Assembly: GCA_040881685.1 (NCBI GenBank)
Contig: JBBECS010000019.1
Span: 62,709 to 126,708 of the forward strand
DNA: 64,000 nucleotides
From: Acidimicrobiia bacterium
GTDB taxonomy: Bacteria; Actinomycetota; Acidimicrobiia; IMCC26256; PALSA-555
Direction: 5' to 3'
Under the pieces are notes generated by a model. That model saw nothing but the letters and a program-made list of their open reading frames with translations, had not been told where the DNA came from and did no database searches. The stretch's first letter is position 1. Every line of letters starts with the position of its first letter. This document shows, piece after piece, positions 48,862-58,002 of this stretch. The position numbers and the translations under genes were made by a program.

Positions 48862-49361
48862 AGGTTCTCCCCCCAAACCAAATTCTTCGTTTGCCGCGTT
48901 CAGGCCGAGCCCCCGTGTCCAGCCCTCCAGTCGCACTGGTCGGGACGACCAAGCGCCGTCCGGAACGGAACTTCGGACGAGCTTGCACCCACCCGCCGCC
49001 GTCTGGCACCGACGAAATTGATATCACGGCTTGCTCGCGATCGCAACTCAGTCACTATATGATCTGGCCGCACGGGAGTGCTGGGTGGCCCGGGCCGCTG
49101 AGGTCCGAAATAGGGGGACTGCTTGCATGTATGCAGCACGCTGGCCGTCATCTGACCAGATTGTCCCTGTAACTCGCGCTTGGTCGGCGCCCTTCGCAGC
49201 GCAGGCTTTCCAAGTGGATGTCGGGGTCGGCACCTCGAAGGCCGCGGTGTGTTCGCCTCGAAGGCGAAGAACTCACGACGGGTGGATCCGGAGTATGTCA
49301 GTTTTGCGACGGCGGATCGTTCAGCGGCATGCCTTGCAGGTCCGCGGACGGCAGGGAAATC
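48862..49361. other. 500-bp divergent regulatory region between BMP copy 2 and ABC operon
   Basis: No convincing protein gene. It holds site 9 (49020-49061), a 12-bp near-operator TGCATGTATGCA at 49124-49135 and about 290 bp of predicted 5' leader for the ABC operon. An 82-codon frame from 49127 follows a GGGGG stretch but overlaps the ATPase start out of frame and has no family resemblance. I see no known riboswitch by eye. Confidence 0.6.
49020..49061. promoter_or_regulatory. Symmetric divergent promoter with 12-bp palindrome (site 9)
   Basis: TCGCGATCGCAA at 49035-49046, reading TTGCGATCGCGA on the minus strand, identical to site 1. Plus strand: TATATG (49056-49061) at the standard 21-bp offset for the ABC operon. 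Minus strand: GATATC (49025-49020) at the same offset for BMP copy 2. The clearest bidirectional case. Confidence 0.72.
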
Positions 49362-50966
49362 ATGTCGGGTCCTGAAGATACAGCGATCGAGGCTATCGGG
49401 GTCGACAAGTCGTTCGGCTCGAACCACGCGGTGCGGGGCATGGATTGGGCGGTGCGGCAGGGCGAGGTCCACGCGCTCCTCGGTGAGAACGGTGCTGGGA
49501 AGTCGACACTCTGTTCGATCCTTGCCGGCTTGTACCAACCCGATAGCGGGCACATTCGCATCCATGGGGAGCAGCGGGTGCTCTCGAGCCCGCATGACGG
49601 CCTCGCGTACGGGGTCGGAATGGTCTACCAGGAGTTTCGCCTCGTCCGGTCGCTAACGGTTGCCGAGAACCTAGGTCTAGCTGCTCCTGATACCGGGGTG
49701 TTCGTTCGTCGCCGGGAGCTCGAGCAACGAGCGGCGGCGTTGGTCGAACAGTTTGGCTTGGCGATACCTCAGCGAGCTCGGGTCGGAGACCTCTCGATGG
49801 GTGAGCAGCAGCGCGTCGAGATCCTCCAGCTCCTCGTCCGCGATGCTGGAGTGCTGATCCTCGATGAGCCCACATCGGTACTGACTCCCCAGGAGGCCGA
49901 CGCTCTCTTCAAGACGGTGAGGTCACTTGCGGATTCGGGTCGAAGCGTGGTGCTGGTGTCCCATAAGTTGGACGAGGTCTGCCATGTCGCGGACCGCATC
50001 ACGGTCCTGCGGGATGGTCGGAAGGTTGGGCAGGTTCAGGCCGACGAGCTCGAGCCCCGAGCGCTTGCCCGGCTCATGGTCGGACGCGAGATCAAGCCGG
50101 CATCGAGGACCCGAACCGCACGGAAAGATGCAGTGGCATTGGAAGTCGAGGGGCTTCGGGTCGCCGACGATCGCGGCCGAGAGACTGTGTGCGGAGTGGA
50201 TCTGGTCGTCCACCGCGGTGAGATCCTCGGCATTGCTGGTGTGTCCGGGAATGGTCAGCGTGAACTAGCGGAAGCGATTGCGGGCACCCGACGCTCGACT
50301 GCCGGGACGATCCGAGTCGGAAGCTCGCAAATCGATGTGACTCGGTTTTCAGTGACGGAGCGGGCACGCGTCGGGGTGGCCTACGTGCCAGACGATCGCC
50401 TGCACACGGGGACCGCAGCAGGTCTGCCGGCGTGGGTCAACCTGTCCTTGCGGAACTTTTGGCACAGCACCTACCTTCGCGGCCGTCTGCTGATGACACG
50501 TCGTCTTCGAGCAAACGCCGACACGCTCATTGGGAAGTTTTCGGTCAAAGGTGTCTCGCGAGACGGACCAGTACGTCAGCTCTCCGGCGGCAATCTTCAG
50601 CGCCTCATCCTCGCGCGCGAGTTCGAACACGAGCCCGATGTAGTCGTTGCGGCCTCGCCGACGAGAGGATTGGACGTCGGGGCGGTCGTCGCGACTCATC
50701 AACTGCTGTTTCAGAGATGTGAAGCAGGAGCAGGCGTACTTGTGATCTCTGAGGATCTCGATGAGCTGCTCTTGATCTCAGATCGCATCGCCGTGCTGTA
50801 CGAGGGACGCGTTGTAGGCGAATGCGCTCCCGAAGACATCGATGTCGAGACGCTGGGTGCCTGGATGTCTGGTCATCGAGCGCAGATTGACGAGGCGGTA
50901 CCACACTCCAACGTCGAACACGGTGCGGCTGCGCTCGGGCTCGTGTCGGACGAGGCGTCGCGTTGA
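49362..50966 (+). CDS. Nucleoside-type ABC transporter, double ATPase subunit
   Basis: A 534-residue protein with two ABC domains. Domain 1: Walker A GENGAGKST, signature LSMGEQQRVEI, Walker B VLILDEPTSVL. Domain 2: degenerate Walker A GVSGNGQRELAEAI, signature LSGGNLQRLILARE and Walker B-like VVVAASPTRGLDVG. This layout, with a degenerate second site, is standard for BMP/sugar/nucleoside importers. The ATG at 49362 follows GCAGGGA. The permease starts on the overlapping sequence TTGA. With BMP copies 1 and 2 it would form the uptake system of the island. Confidence 0.94.
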   Translation: MSGPEDTAIEAIGVDKSFGSNHAVRGMDWAVRQGEVHALLGENGAGKSTLCSILAGLYQPDSGHIRIHGEQRVLSSPHDGLAYGVGMVYQEFRLVRSLTVAENLGLAAPDTGVFVRRRELEQRAAALVEQFGLAIPQRARVGDLSMGEQQRVEILQLLVRDAGVLILDEPTSVLTPQEADALFKTVRSLADSGRSVVLVSHKLDEVCHVADRITVLRDGRKVGQVQADELEPRALARLMVGREIKPASRTRTARKDAVALEVEGLRVADDRGRETVCGVDLVVHRGEILGIAGVSGNGQRELAEAIAGTRRSTAGTIRVGSSQIDVTRFSVTERARVGVAYVPDDRLHTGTAAGLPAWVNLSLRNFWHSTYLRGRLLMTRRLRANADTLIGKFSVKGVSRDGPVRQLSGGNLQRLILAREFEHEPDVVVAASPTRGLDVGAVVATHQLLFQRCEAGAGVLVISEDLDELLLISDRIAVLYEGRVVGECAPEDIDVETLGAWMSGHRAQIDEAVPHSNVEHGAAALGLVSDEASR

Positions 50967-52147
50967 CGATCGGTGGGCTGATCCTTCAGGTCCAGCGTCG
51001 CGAATCGCCGTCGCGGGCCTTGAAGATTGCGATACCAGTGCTGGGCACGCTGGCTGCGCTCGTGGTGGGCGCGTTCCTCCTCGTGCTCGAGGGTGGCTCG
51101 CCTTCGCCATTCACCGTGTACCGAGAAGGACTCGAAGGGGCGTTTGGCAGTTCGTTCGCGGTCCAGGAATCGCTCCTCACCGCGGTGCCCCTCGTCCTGA
51201 CCGCGGGCGCCGCGGCAGTCGCGTTCCGCGCTTCGATCTACAACATCGGCGGCGAAGGCCAGATGTATGTCGGCGCGATCGCTGGCGCCTTCGTCGGATT
51301 GACGTTCGGTGACGATCTCGCTGGGATCGTCGTCATCCCACTCGTGCTCGTCGGCGGCGTCGTGGCAGGTGGCTTCTGGGCGCTGCTCGCGGCGATACCG
51401 AAGGCCCGTTGGCAGGTCAACGAGGTCTTGCCCACCTTGATGCTCAACTTCGTCGCGCTCAACTTGATGAATTACTTCATCTTCGGCACGACAAGCATCT
51501 TCAGGGATCCGGTCACGAGCACATTCCCAGCGGGAGCCCATCTACCCGATCCGGCAAGACTCCCTGTATTAACCGACCGCCTCGATCTCTCGGTCCTCAT
51601 TGCACCCGGCGCCATCTTGCTTGTAGCTGCGCTGCTGACATGGACGCGTTGGGGCTTTGCGCTTCGCATCACAGGCGACTCACCGTCGACTGCGAGATAC
51701 GCCGGGGTGCGACTTCCGCGCATGATCCTGACCGTGATGTTCACCTCCGGCGGCCTCGCCGGCTTGGCCGGCGCAGTTCTCGTTGCGGGCAGAGTGGGCG
51801 CCCTCGAACCTCGAACGCTCGCTGTGAACCTCGGATACCTCGGGATCGTGGTCGCGGCGCTCTCGCGGTTGAACCTCGTCGCAGTCATTCCGGTTGCCGT
51901 TCTCTTCGGAGCTCTCGATACGGCGAAACCGTCGATGCAAGTTCTCGGGGTTCCGGACGCGCTCATCCTCGTGATTGAGGGTTCGATCCTGTTCTTTGTG
52001 ATTGTTGGAGATTTCTGGCTTCGCCACACCATCGCCATCACCCGACGCGAAAGTGACCACGACCACTCGGTTGCCCTTGCCGGTGCGCCTCTCGAGGGCA
52101 CAAGTCGGTCCGCTCGACCCCTCGAGACTGCGGACTCTGAAAAATGA
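50963..52147 (+). CDS. ABC transporter permease, BMP/nucleoside type (first)
   Basis: A 394-residue membrane protein with about nine or ten spans and the family motif RASIYNIGGEGQMYVGAIAG (cytoplasmic coupling region) and ITGDSPSTARYAGVRLPRM near the end. The likely start is a TTG at 50963 overlapping the ATPase stop. The N-terminal 40 residues before the first span are basic and polar. It pairs with the second permease as a heterodimer. The C-terminal 30 residues are hydrophilic. Confidence 0.92.
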   Translation: MTIGGLILQVQRRESPSRALKIAIPVLGTLAALVVGAFLLVLEGGSPSPFTVYREGLEGAFGSSFAVQESLLTAVPLVLTAGAAAVAFRASIYNIGGEGQMYVGAIAGAFVGLTFGDDLAGIVVIPLVLVGGVVAGGFWALLAAIPKARWQVNEVLPTLMLNFVALNLMNYFIFGTTSIFRDPVTSTFPAGAHLPDPARLPVLTDRLDLSVLIAPGAILLVAALLTWTRWGFALRITGDSPSTARYAGVRLPRMILTVMFTSGGLAGLAGAVLVAGRVGALEPRTLAVNLGYLGIVVAALSRLNLVAVIPVAVLFGALDTAKPSMQVLGVPDALILVIEGSILFFVIVGDFWLRHTIAITRRESDHDHSVALAGAPLEGTSRSARPLETADSEK

Positions 52148-53079
52148 ACGACGGGCTGTTCGTGACACTGGTCGTCGCTGGTGTCAGCTTCGGGACGCCG
52201 CTCGCGCTCGCAGCTTTGGGGGAGTTGATCTCGCAGCGTTCCGGTGTGCTCAACATCGGCGTCGAAGGCACAATGCTGATCGGTGCGATCTTCGCGTTCT
52301 GGGCGACCTCCGCGACCGAGAGTCTGCTGGTTGGATTTCTCGCCGGAATAGCAGCCGGCGCACTCGTCGGAGTCATCTTCGCCATCGCGGCGGTGGGTTT
52401 CAAGGCGAACCAGATGGTTCTCGGGTTTGCGCTGTTCCTCACCGGTCTCGGGCTCTCCAGTTACATTGCTACAGCGGCTTCTCTGACAGGTACACGCGCG
52501 CCGAGTCATCTTGGTCCGCTGATCTCAGGTGGGATCACCGATTGGCCGTTCTTCGGCCCCGTTCTTTTCGGACAGGATCTTCTCGTCTACGTGTCTTGGA
52601 TCCTGGTCGCGGCTGCGAGCATCTATCTCCATCGCACACGCCCGGGTCTTGCGCTCCGCGCAGTTGGCGATGATCCAGCCGCGGCTGACAGCCTGGGCAT
52701 CCGTGTCAACCGGGTGCGTGTCGCCCATGTCGCTGTCGGGTCTGCAGCCGCGGGGCTCGCGGGTGCCTACATCTCGCTCGGGCTCATTCCTGCATGGAGC
52801 GACAACATCACGGGCGGAGGTGGATGGGTCGCGTTGTCGCTCGTGATCTTGAGCGGCTGGCGGCCCTGGCGCGTGCTCCTGGCGGCATACATCTTCGGAG
52901 CAGCGACGAGGTTGGCCTTTACGTTCCAAGTCCGTGGCATCGGCATTCCCCCCGAGCTCTTGGACATGCTCCCCTATGTCCTCGCGTTCGCACTGCTAAT
53001 CGCGACGTCGGTTGGATCTGGTCGAGTGGGGGCAGAGCCGACGGCGCTGACCAAGCCCTATTCGCGAGAGGGATCCTGA
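52144..53079 (+). CDS. ABC transporter permease, BMP/nucleoside type (second)
   Basis: A 311-residue membrane protein with about eight or nine spans. The coupling motif is SGVLNIGVEGTMLIGAIFAF, followed later by RAVGDDPAAADSLGIRVNRV. It starts on ATGA, overlapping the first permease, so ATPase and both permeases are a coupled unit. This is the standard partner of the previous gene in nucleoside or riboflavin-type importers. The substrate is set by the BMP proteins and cannot be read here. Confidence 0.93.
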   Translation: MNDGLFVTLVVAGVSFGTPLALAALGELISQRSGVLNIGVEGTMLIGAIFAFWATSATESLLVGFLAGIAAGALVGVIFAIAAVGFKANQMVLGFALFLTGLGLSSYIATAASLTGTRAPSHLGPLISGGITDWPFFGPVLFGQDLLVYVSWILVAAASIYLHRTRPGLALRAVGDDPAAADSLGIRVNRVRVAHVAVGSAAAGLAGAYISLGLIPAWSDNITGGGGWVALSLVILSGWRPWRVLLAAYIFGAATRLAFTFQVRGIGIPPELLDMLPYVLAFALLIATSVGSGRVGAEPTALTKPYSREGS

Positions 53080-53157
53080 GCGAGCCGTGTCGCATTGCAT
53101 GCGCAGCAGACGCCCTCCGGTCTTCGCCCTCTGACGTGAAGAGGGATACCGGTCGCG

Positions 53158-53955
53158 ATGAGTGACGTCGAGAGAGGACCGATCGGAGGGCTCACCGGTC
53201 GCACCGTCGTCGTGACGGGTGGCGGAGGCGGGCTAGGGCACGTGACGTGCGTTCGATTCGCGCAGCAAGGTGCCGTCGTGGCCGTGACAGACGTCGACGG
53301 CCGCGCAGCAGAGACGACTGCAAGCGTCTTGAACGACGCCGGGGGATCCGCACATGGATTCGAGCTCGACGTCAGCGACGCCGATGCCGTTCAGAGAGCC
53401 TTCGATGCGATCGCAGAGCAGCTGGGTGCGCCCAATGTCCTGGTCACACTTGCCGGAGGAAGCCTCGGAACACCGCGCGATCTGGCGGAGATCTCGACGG
53501 ACGACTTCGACCTTGTGGTTGATGTCAATCTGCGGGGAACCTTCTCATGTTGCCAAGCGGCAGTTCCCCACATGATCGAAGCGGGTGGCGGTGCCATCGT
53601 CACGGTGTCGTCGATCGGCGGTCGAACGAACTCGCCCGTCACGGGAGTGCCGTATGCCGCCGCGAAGGCCGGTGTCCTCGGCCTGACGAGGCGCCTCGCG
53701 CGCGAAGTGGGCCCATTCGGCATCCGAGTCAATGCGGTAGCACCAGGCCTCTTCTTGTCCGGTCCTCGCCTAGTCGGCATGTGGGAAAGCCTCAGCGGCG
53801 AGGAGAAGCGGGAAGTGCTGGACTCGATTCCACTTTCACGAATGCCGGAGCTCCATGAGGCTGCGGACCCGATCTTGTTCCTTGCGAGCGATGCTGCGAG
53901 CTACATCACCGGAACGGTCATCGACGTCAACGGCGGGCGGTTCATGGCAGGGTGA
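53158..53955 (+). CDS. Short-chain dehydrogenase/reductase with altered NAG motif
   Basis: A 265-residue SDR: VVVTGGGGGLGHVTCVRFA for the nucleotide, AVTDVDGRAAE (acidic, NAD-type), VTVSSIGGRT for serine and VPYAAAKAGVLG for tyrosine and lysine. The usual NNAG is changed to TLAGGSLG, so the structural asparagine is missing, although other catalytic residues are kept. It follows the permease by 78 bp and precedes the molybdenum hydroxylase by 227 bp. It may oxidise a hydroxy intermediate of the imported compound. Confidence 0.9.
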   Translation: MSDVERGPIGGLTGRTVVVTGGGGGLGHVTCVRFAQQGAVVAVTDVDGRAAETTASVLNDAGGSAHGFELDVSDADAVQRAFDAIAEQLGAPNVLVTLAGGSLGTPRDLAEISTDDFDLVVDVNLRGTFSCCQAAVPHMIEAGGGAIVTVSSIGGRTNSPVTGVPYAAAKAGVLGLTRRLAREVGPFGIRVNAVAPGLFLSGPRLVGMWESLSGEEKREVLDSIPLSRMPELHEAADPILFLASDAASYITGTVIDVNGGRFMAG

Positions 53956-54093
53956 CACGACGCGCATCTCACGCTCCAGGCTCGAGCGCATGAAGGGGCC
54001 GGGATCGGTTCGGTTCTCGGCGTCGTGGCAGCACGATCCAATCCACTCTTATGCGTGACTTCAGCGAGGCGCGGGGGTCGCATGATGTCCTGT

Positions 54094-54120
54094 TGGCGGT
54101 CGCAAGAAATCCGGTATACC
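54094..54120 (+). promoter_or_regulatory. Promoter with 12-bp palindrome (site 10)
   Basis: TGGCGGTCGCAA at 54094-54105 and TATACC at 54115-54120 with the standard 21-bp offset. It lies 63 bp upstream of the molybdenum hydroxylase small subunit and would give a leader of about 56 bp. Confidence 0.6.
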
Positions 54121-54182
54121 GTGCCCCGCGACCGGGTGCCGTATTGGTGAGTCCTCGTCGGCAATCTCAATCGGGGGAGCGA

Positions 54183-54701
54183 ATGCCAGCAGCACTTGAA
54201 CCCGTCGAGCAGGAAGACATCGCCCTCGAAGTAAACGGCGAGCGTGTCGAGCACCGCGTGCCCGTTCGTCGGCTGCTCGCCGACTTCCTCAGAGACGACC
54301 TCGGGCTCACGGGTACTCATCTCGGGTGTGAACACGGCGTCTGTGGCGCGTGCACGGTGGTGATGGATGGCGCGGCAGTGCGCTCGTGCCTCATCCTGGC
54401 CGTGCAAGCCGACGGACGACACGTGTCGACGGTAGAAGGTCTTGCGCCGGCCGGGTCTCTGTCAGATCTGCAGGAGGCCTTCCGCGCGTGTCACGCCCTG
54501 CAATGCGGCTTCTGCACTCCAGGCTTCTTGATGACCCTGCACGCCGAGGATCCCGCTGAGTGGCAAGGCGAGGATCGAATCCGAGAGTTGCTCTCCGGAA
54601 ATCTGTGTCGATGCACGGGCTACTCCACGATCGTCGACGCAGTAAAGGCGGCATGGGCGTCGGATTCCCCGGCGGCATCGAGCGGGAAGGGTGGAGCATG
54701 A
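54183..54701 (+). CDS. Molybdenum hydroxylase, [2Fe-2S] small subunit
   Basis: A 172-residue iron-sulfur subunit of the xanthine oxidase/CO dehydrogenase family. The plant-ferredoxin-type cluster is bound by [13 protein letters not shown] with a later cysteine, and the second cluster by QCGFCTPGF and NLCRCTGY. The ATG at 54183 follows GGGGGAG. The large subunit starts on the overlapping ATGA. It carries electrons from the molybdenum site to the FAD subunit. Confidence 0.95.
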   Translation: MPAALEPVEQEDIALEVNGERVEHRVPVRRLLADFLRDDLGLTGTHLGCEHGVCGACTVVMDGAAVRSCLILAVQADGRHVSTVEGLAPAGSLSDLQEAFRACHALQCGFCTPGFLMTLHAEDPAEWQGEDRIRELLSGNLCRCTGYSTIVDAVKAAWASDSPAASSGKGGA

Positions 54702-57124
54702 CTGCAGATCTCGAGCTCGGCTTGCAGATCCGCCGTTCATTGATCGGGGCGCCCGGGCAGCGCCGCGAGGATCAAGCGTTGCTCGACGGTACGGCAACCT
54801 TCGTCGCCGACGTCCGTATACCGAGGCTCGTCGATGCCGCATTCGTGCGAAGCCCCTACGCACACGCGACCATCGACAACGTCGATCTCGACGCGGCGCG
54901 CGACCGTCCTGGTGTCCAATTTGCGGGCACTGCCGCAGATCTGGTTGGTGTTCAGGAGTTTCCGCAGTTCCTTCATTTCCTCAAGAACGTCCACCTGTTT
55001 CCGCTCGCGCGTGACCGTGTGCGCTACGTGGGCGCGCCAGTTGCGGTCGTCGTCGCCGACGACCGATATCTCGCTGAGGACGCCACGATGGATGTCGTCG
55101 TGGATTACACAGAGCTACCAGTCGTTGCATCGCTGGAAGAGTCGATCGCCCCCGACTGCACGAAGCTGTACGACGACTGGCCGGACAACAAGCTCCTGTT
55201 CTTTCCGCACTCCAGTGACGAGGTTGCGCAGGCCTTCGAAAAGTATCCATCGGTGAAGACCGCATTCCGGAGTCAACGCCAATCCGCGAATCCGATCGAA
55301 ACCCGTGGGGTAGTCGCTGAATACCGCGGCGGCCGAATCACCGTCTGGTCATCGACGCAGGCACCACACATGCTTCGTTCCACCCTGTCATTCACGCTCG
55401 GTCTCTCAGAATCACAGATACGCGTGATCGCCCCCGATGTTGGTGGCGGCTTCGGGGCCAAGCTCCACCAATATCCGGAAGAAATCCTTGTCGCTTGGCT
55501 CGCGATGACACTCCGGCGCCCTGTCCGATGGATCGAGGATCGATCTGAGCACATGGTTACCGCGGTGCACGCGCGCGACCAGTTGATGGAAGTGGAGGCG
55601 GCCTACGACGAGCGAGGCCACATCCAAGCAGTGCGATGCAATCTCGTGACCGATGTCGGTTCCGGCGAGATCTTCGCGCCCGGCACGGCAACCAGTCTGG
55701 TGTCAGCCGGCGTACTCACTGGCCCATACAAGATCCCCTACAGCGACGTGAACATCAACTGTGCGGTCACGAACAAGACGCCGAGCGGCGCATATCGCGG
55801 CTTCGGATCACCCGAGTCGGTCTTTGCGATCGAGCGCACGATCGAACGTGTCGCGCAGGCTGTGGGTAGGGATGCGAATCACTTGCGCGAAGAGATGTTG
55901 GTCAAATCGGAAGACTTGCCGTACACGATTCCAAGTGGGGGGATCCTGGATTCCGGTAGCCACGTGGAGTCGTTCAAGCGGGCCGTCGAGCTGACGGAGG
56001 AGCTGGCCGCAAAGGCGCGAGAGGGAAACGCGTCCAAGCGCGAGGTGCGTGTCGGCGTCGGCTACTCGTCCTATATCGAAGCGACTGCTCCAACCCATTT
56101 CGGCACGAGCGGCGTGTGGACGGCCTATGACGCCGCCAAGATCCACATCACCCCCGACGGCGGGGCATTGGTGTCTGTCGGCGCCGCGGCGATTGGCCAG
56201 GGCACCGAGACCATGGTGGCGACAATGGCGGCCGATGCTCTCGAAATCCCGATCGAGAAAATCAGCGTTGCGCTCGGGGACACAGATTCCTGTCCGTACG
56301 GCCTCGGAGCGTGGGGTTCGCGCAGCGCGGTAGTGATGGCCGGATCAGTCGTGAAAGCGGCGCGTTTGATCCGCGAGAAGGCCGCGGCGATTGCTGCGAA
56401 CCTCCTCGAGGCAGACCCGGCCGATGTGGTCTTGGAGGGCGGCTCGTTCCATGTCAAGGGGAGTGCCACGCCCGCAGTCTCGCTCGGCGACGTAGCAATG
56501 GCGGCGTATGGGCGAACAATGTCGCTGCCCGAGGGTATGGATCCGGGTCTCGACGTGACCGTCACGTTTGACCCGCCGGACGTGACCCACTTCCCGGATT
56601 CACACGGAAAGATGAACGCGGCTGCGACCTGGTCGAACGCAAGTCACGGCGCGGTCGTCGAAGTGGACCTGGTGACTGGCGTGATCAGCGTCGTGGACTA
56701 CGTCGTTGTGCACGACTGCGGCACGCTCATCAACCCAACAATCGTGACCGGTCAGATCCAGGGCGGAGTCGCACAAGGCATCGCGGGCGCTCTCTATGAG
56801 CACCTTTGTTACTCAGATACCGCACAACCGCAATCGGCATCGTTCATGGATTACCTCATTCCTACGGCGATCGAGATCCCGACCGTCACCGTTGACCACT
56901 TCGAGTCGCCAGCACCCGGCATCCCGCTCGGAGCCAAGGGTGCCGGAGAGTCTGGGACGATCGGAGCGCCAGCCGCTGTAGCTAATGCGGTGGCAAACGC
57001 GCTGTCGGAGTTTGACGTCAACATCACATCAACCCCAATCACCCCGGCGATGGTCCGCGATTGGGTGAGAGACGGTGTATTTGATCCGTGGGACATGGAA
57101 GTTGCACCAGGAGCGACTGCCTGA
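54698..57124 (+). CDS. Molybdenum hydroxylase, large catalytic subunit
   Basis: An 808-residue molybdopterin-cytosine-type large subunit: N-terminal RREDQALLDGTATFVADV, the cofactor loop VGGGFGAKLHQYPEE, the active-site loop AYRGFGSPES and the catalytic glutamate in LGAKGAGESGTIGAP. The AYRCSFR loop of true aerobic CO dehydrogenases (form I) is absent, so this is a general aryl, aldehyde or N-heterocycle hydroxylase. Small, large, then medium gene order with overlaps forms one complex. In the island it likely hydroxylates a ring carbon using water. Confidence 0.93.
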   Translation: MTADLELGLQIRRSLIGAPGQRREDQALLDGTATFVADVRIPRLVDAAFVRSPYAHATIDNVDLDAARDRPGVQFAGTAADLVGVQEFPQFLHFLKNVHLFPLARDRVRYVGAPVAVVVADDRYLAEDATMDVVVDYTELPVVASLEESIAPDCTKLYDDWPDNKLLFFPHSSDEVAQAFEKYPSVKTAFRSQRQSANPIETRGVVAEYRGGRITVWSSTQAPHMLRSTLSFTLGLSESQIRVIAPDVGGGFGAKLHQYPEEILVAWLAMTLRRPVRWIEDRSEHMVTAVHARDQLMEVEAAYDERGHIQAVRCNLVTDVGSGEIFAPGTATSLVSAGVLTGPYKIPYSDVNINCAVTNKTPSGAYRGFGSPESVFAIERTIERVAQAVGRDANHLREEMLVKSEDLPYTIPSGGILDSGSHVESFKRAVELTEELAAKAREGNASKREVRVGVGYSSYIEATAPTHFGTSGVWTAYDAAKIHITPDGGALVSVGAAAIGQGTETMVATMAADALEIPIEKISVALGDTDSCPYGLGAWGSRSAVVMAGSVVKAARLIREKAAAIAANLLEADPADVVLEGGSFHVKGSATPAVSLGDVAMAAYGRTMSLPEGMDPGLDVTVTFDPPDVTHFPDSHGKMNAAATWSNASHGAVVEVDLVTGVISVVDYVVVHDCGTLINPTIVTGQIQGGVAQGIAGALYEHLCYSDTAQPQSASFMDYLIPTAIEIPTVTVDHFESPAPGIPLGAKGAGESGTIGAPAAVANAVANALSEFDVNITSTPITPAMVRDWVRDGVFDPWDMEVAPGATA

Positions 57125-57981
57125 TGAAGCCAGCCCCCTTCAAGCTCGTACGGCCCACAACGGTGGCTGAGGCGTGCGCCGCCCTCGCCGAGCACGGCGA
57201 AGACGCCCGAGTTCTGGCGGGCGGACAAAGCCTCGTTCCCACCATGAACTTTCGGTTGTCGCAGCCGACAGTGCTTGTGGATCTCGAGCGGGTCGAAGGC
57301 TTGGACTCCGTCTCCCGACGCAATGGCGATCTGGCAGTCGGTGCGATGGTCCGTCAACGGGATGCTGAACGCAATGACGTGATTCGAGAGGATGCGCCGC
57401 TCATCAGCGTGGCGCTTCCCTTCGTCGGACATGTGCAGAACCGCAACCGCGGCACCATCGGTGGGAGCATTGCTCATGCCGATCCCGCTGCTGAACTGCC
57501 TGCAGTGGCTATTGCGGCCGGTGCTCGAGTCCGACTCGTCAGCTCAGGGTCTGAGCGGGAGGTTCCGGCGCTCGACTTCTTCGAGGGTCCCTTCATGACC
57601 ACCATCGAACACGGCGAGATTGTTACGGAGGTTGTGTTCCCAGCGCGGTCCGGAGTTCGAGTCTCTCTCCAGGAACTGGCGCGTCGGCATGGCGACTTCG
57701 CGATCGCTGGAGTCGCGGTGATTGTCGAATTGGACGGCGAGGGTGTCGTGTCGAACATCGGCAGCGGCGCGTTCGGCGTCACCTCTTCAGTGATCAAGCT
57801 CCCAGCCGTCGAGAGTGAGGTCGTGGGACGGCGCCTCGACGCAGCGACGATCAAGAACGCCGCTAGGGCGGCGGCGAACGAGCCTCAGCGCGTCACCGAT
57901 GACACTCATGCGAGTGAAGCCTATCGACGCGAGCTCCTAGGAACGATGGTGGGACGCGCGCTTGCGGACGTCGCTGACTAA
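57124..57981 (+). CDS. Molybdenum hydroxylase, FAD-binding medium subunit
   Basis: A 285-residue FAD subunit (FKLVRPTTVAEACAALAEHG; FAD motif LAGGQSLVPTMNFRL; second motif TIGGSIAHADPAAELPA). The C-terminal CO_deh_flav_C domain covers roughly residues 175-280. The start ATG shares one base with the stop of the large subunit. It passes electrons to a soluble acceptor or NAD. The amidohydrolase follows after 21 bp in the same transcript. Confidence 0.94.
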   Translation: MKPAPFKLVRPTTVAEACAALAEHGEDARVLAGGQSLVPTMNFRLSQPTVLVDLERVEGLDSVSRRNGDLAVGAMVRQRDAERNDVIREDAPLISVALPFVGHVQNRNRGTIGGSIAHADPAAELPAVAIAAGARVRLVSSGSEREVPALDFFEGPFMTTIEHGEIVTEVVFPARSGVRVSLQELARRHGDFAIAGVAVIVELDGEGVVSNIGSGAFGVTSSVIKLPAVESEVVGRRLDAATIKNAARAAANEPQRVTDDTHASEAYRRELLGTMVGRALADVAD

Positions 57982-58002
57982 GGAAACAGAGCAGGGTGCA
58001 AC

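Noticed and set aside
49127..49375. 82-codon frame upstream of the ABC ATPase as a gene
   Set aside because: It overlaps the ATPase start out of frame, has no family resemblance and only a loose G-rich sequence upstream.
54698..57124. True aerobic carbon monoxide dehydrogenase (CoxL form I)
   Set aside because: The diagnostic AYRCSFR loop is absent; the loop reads AYRGFGSPES, so a general molybdenum hydroxylase is the safer call.
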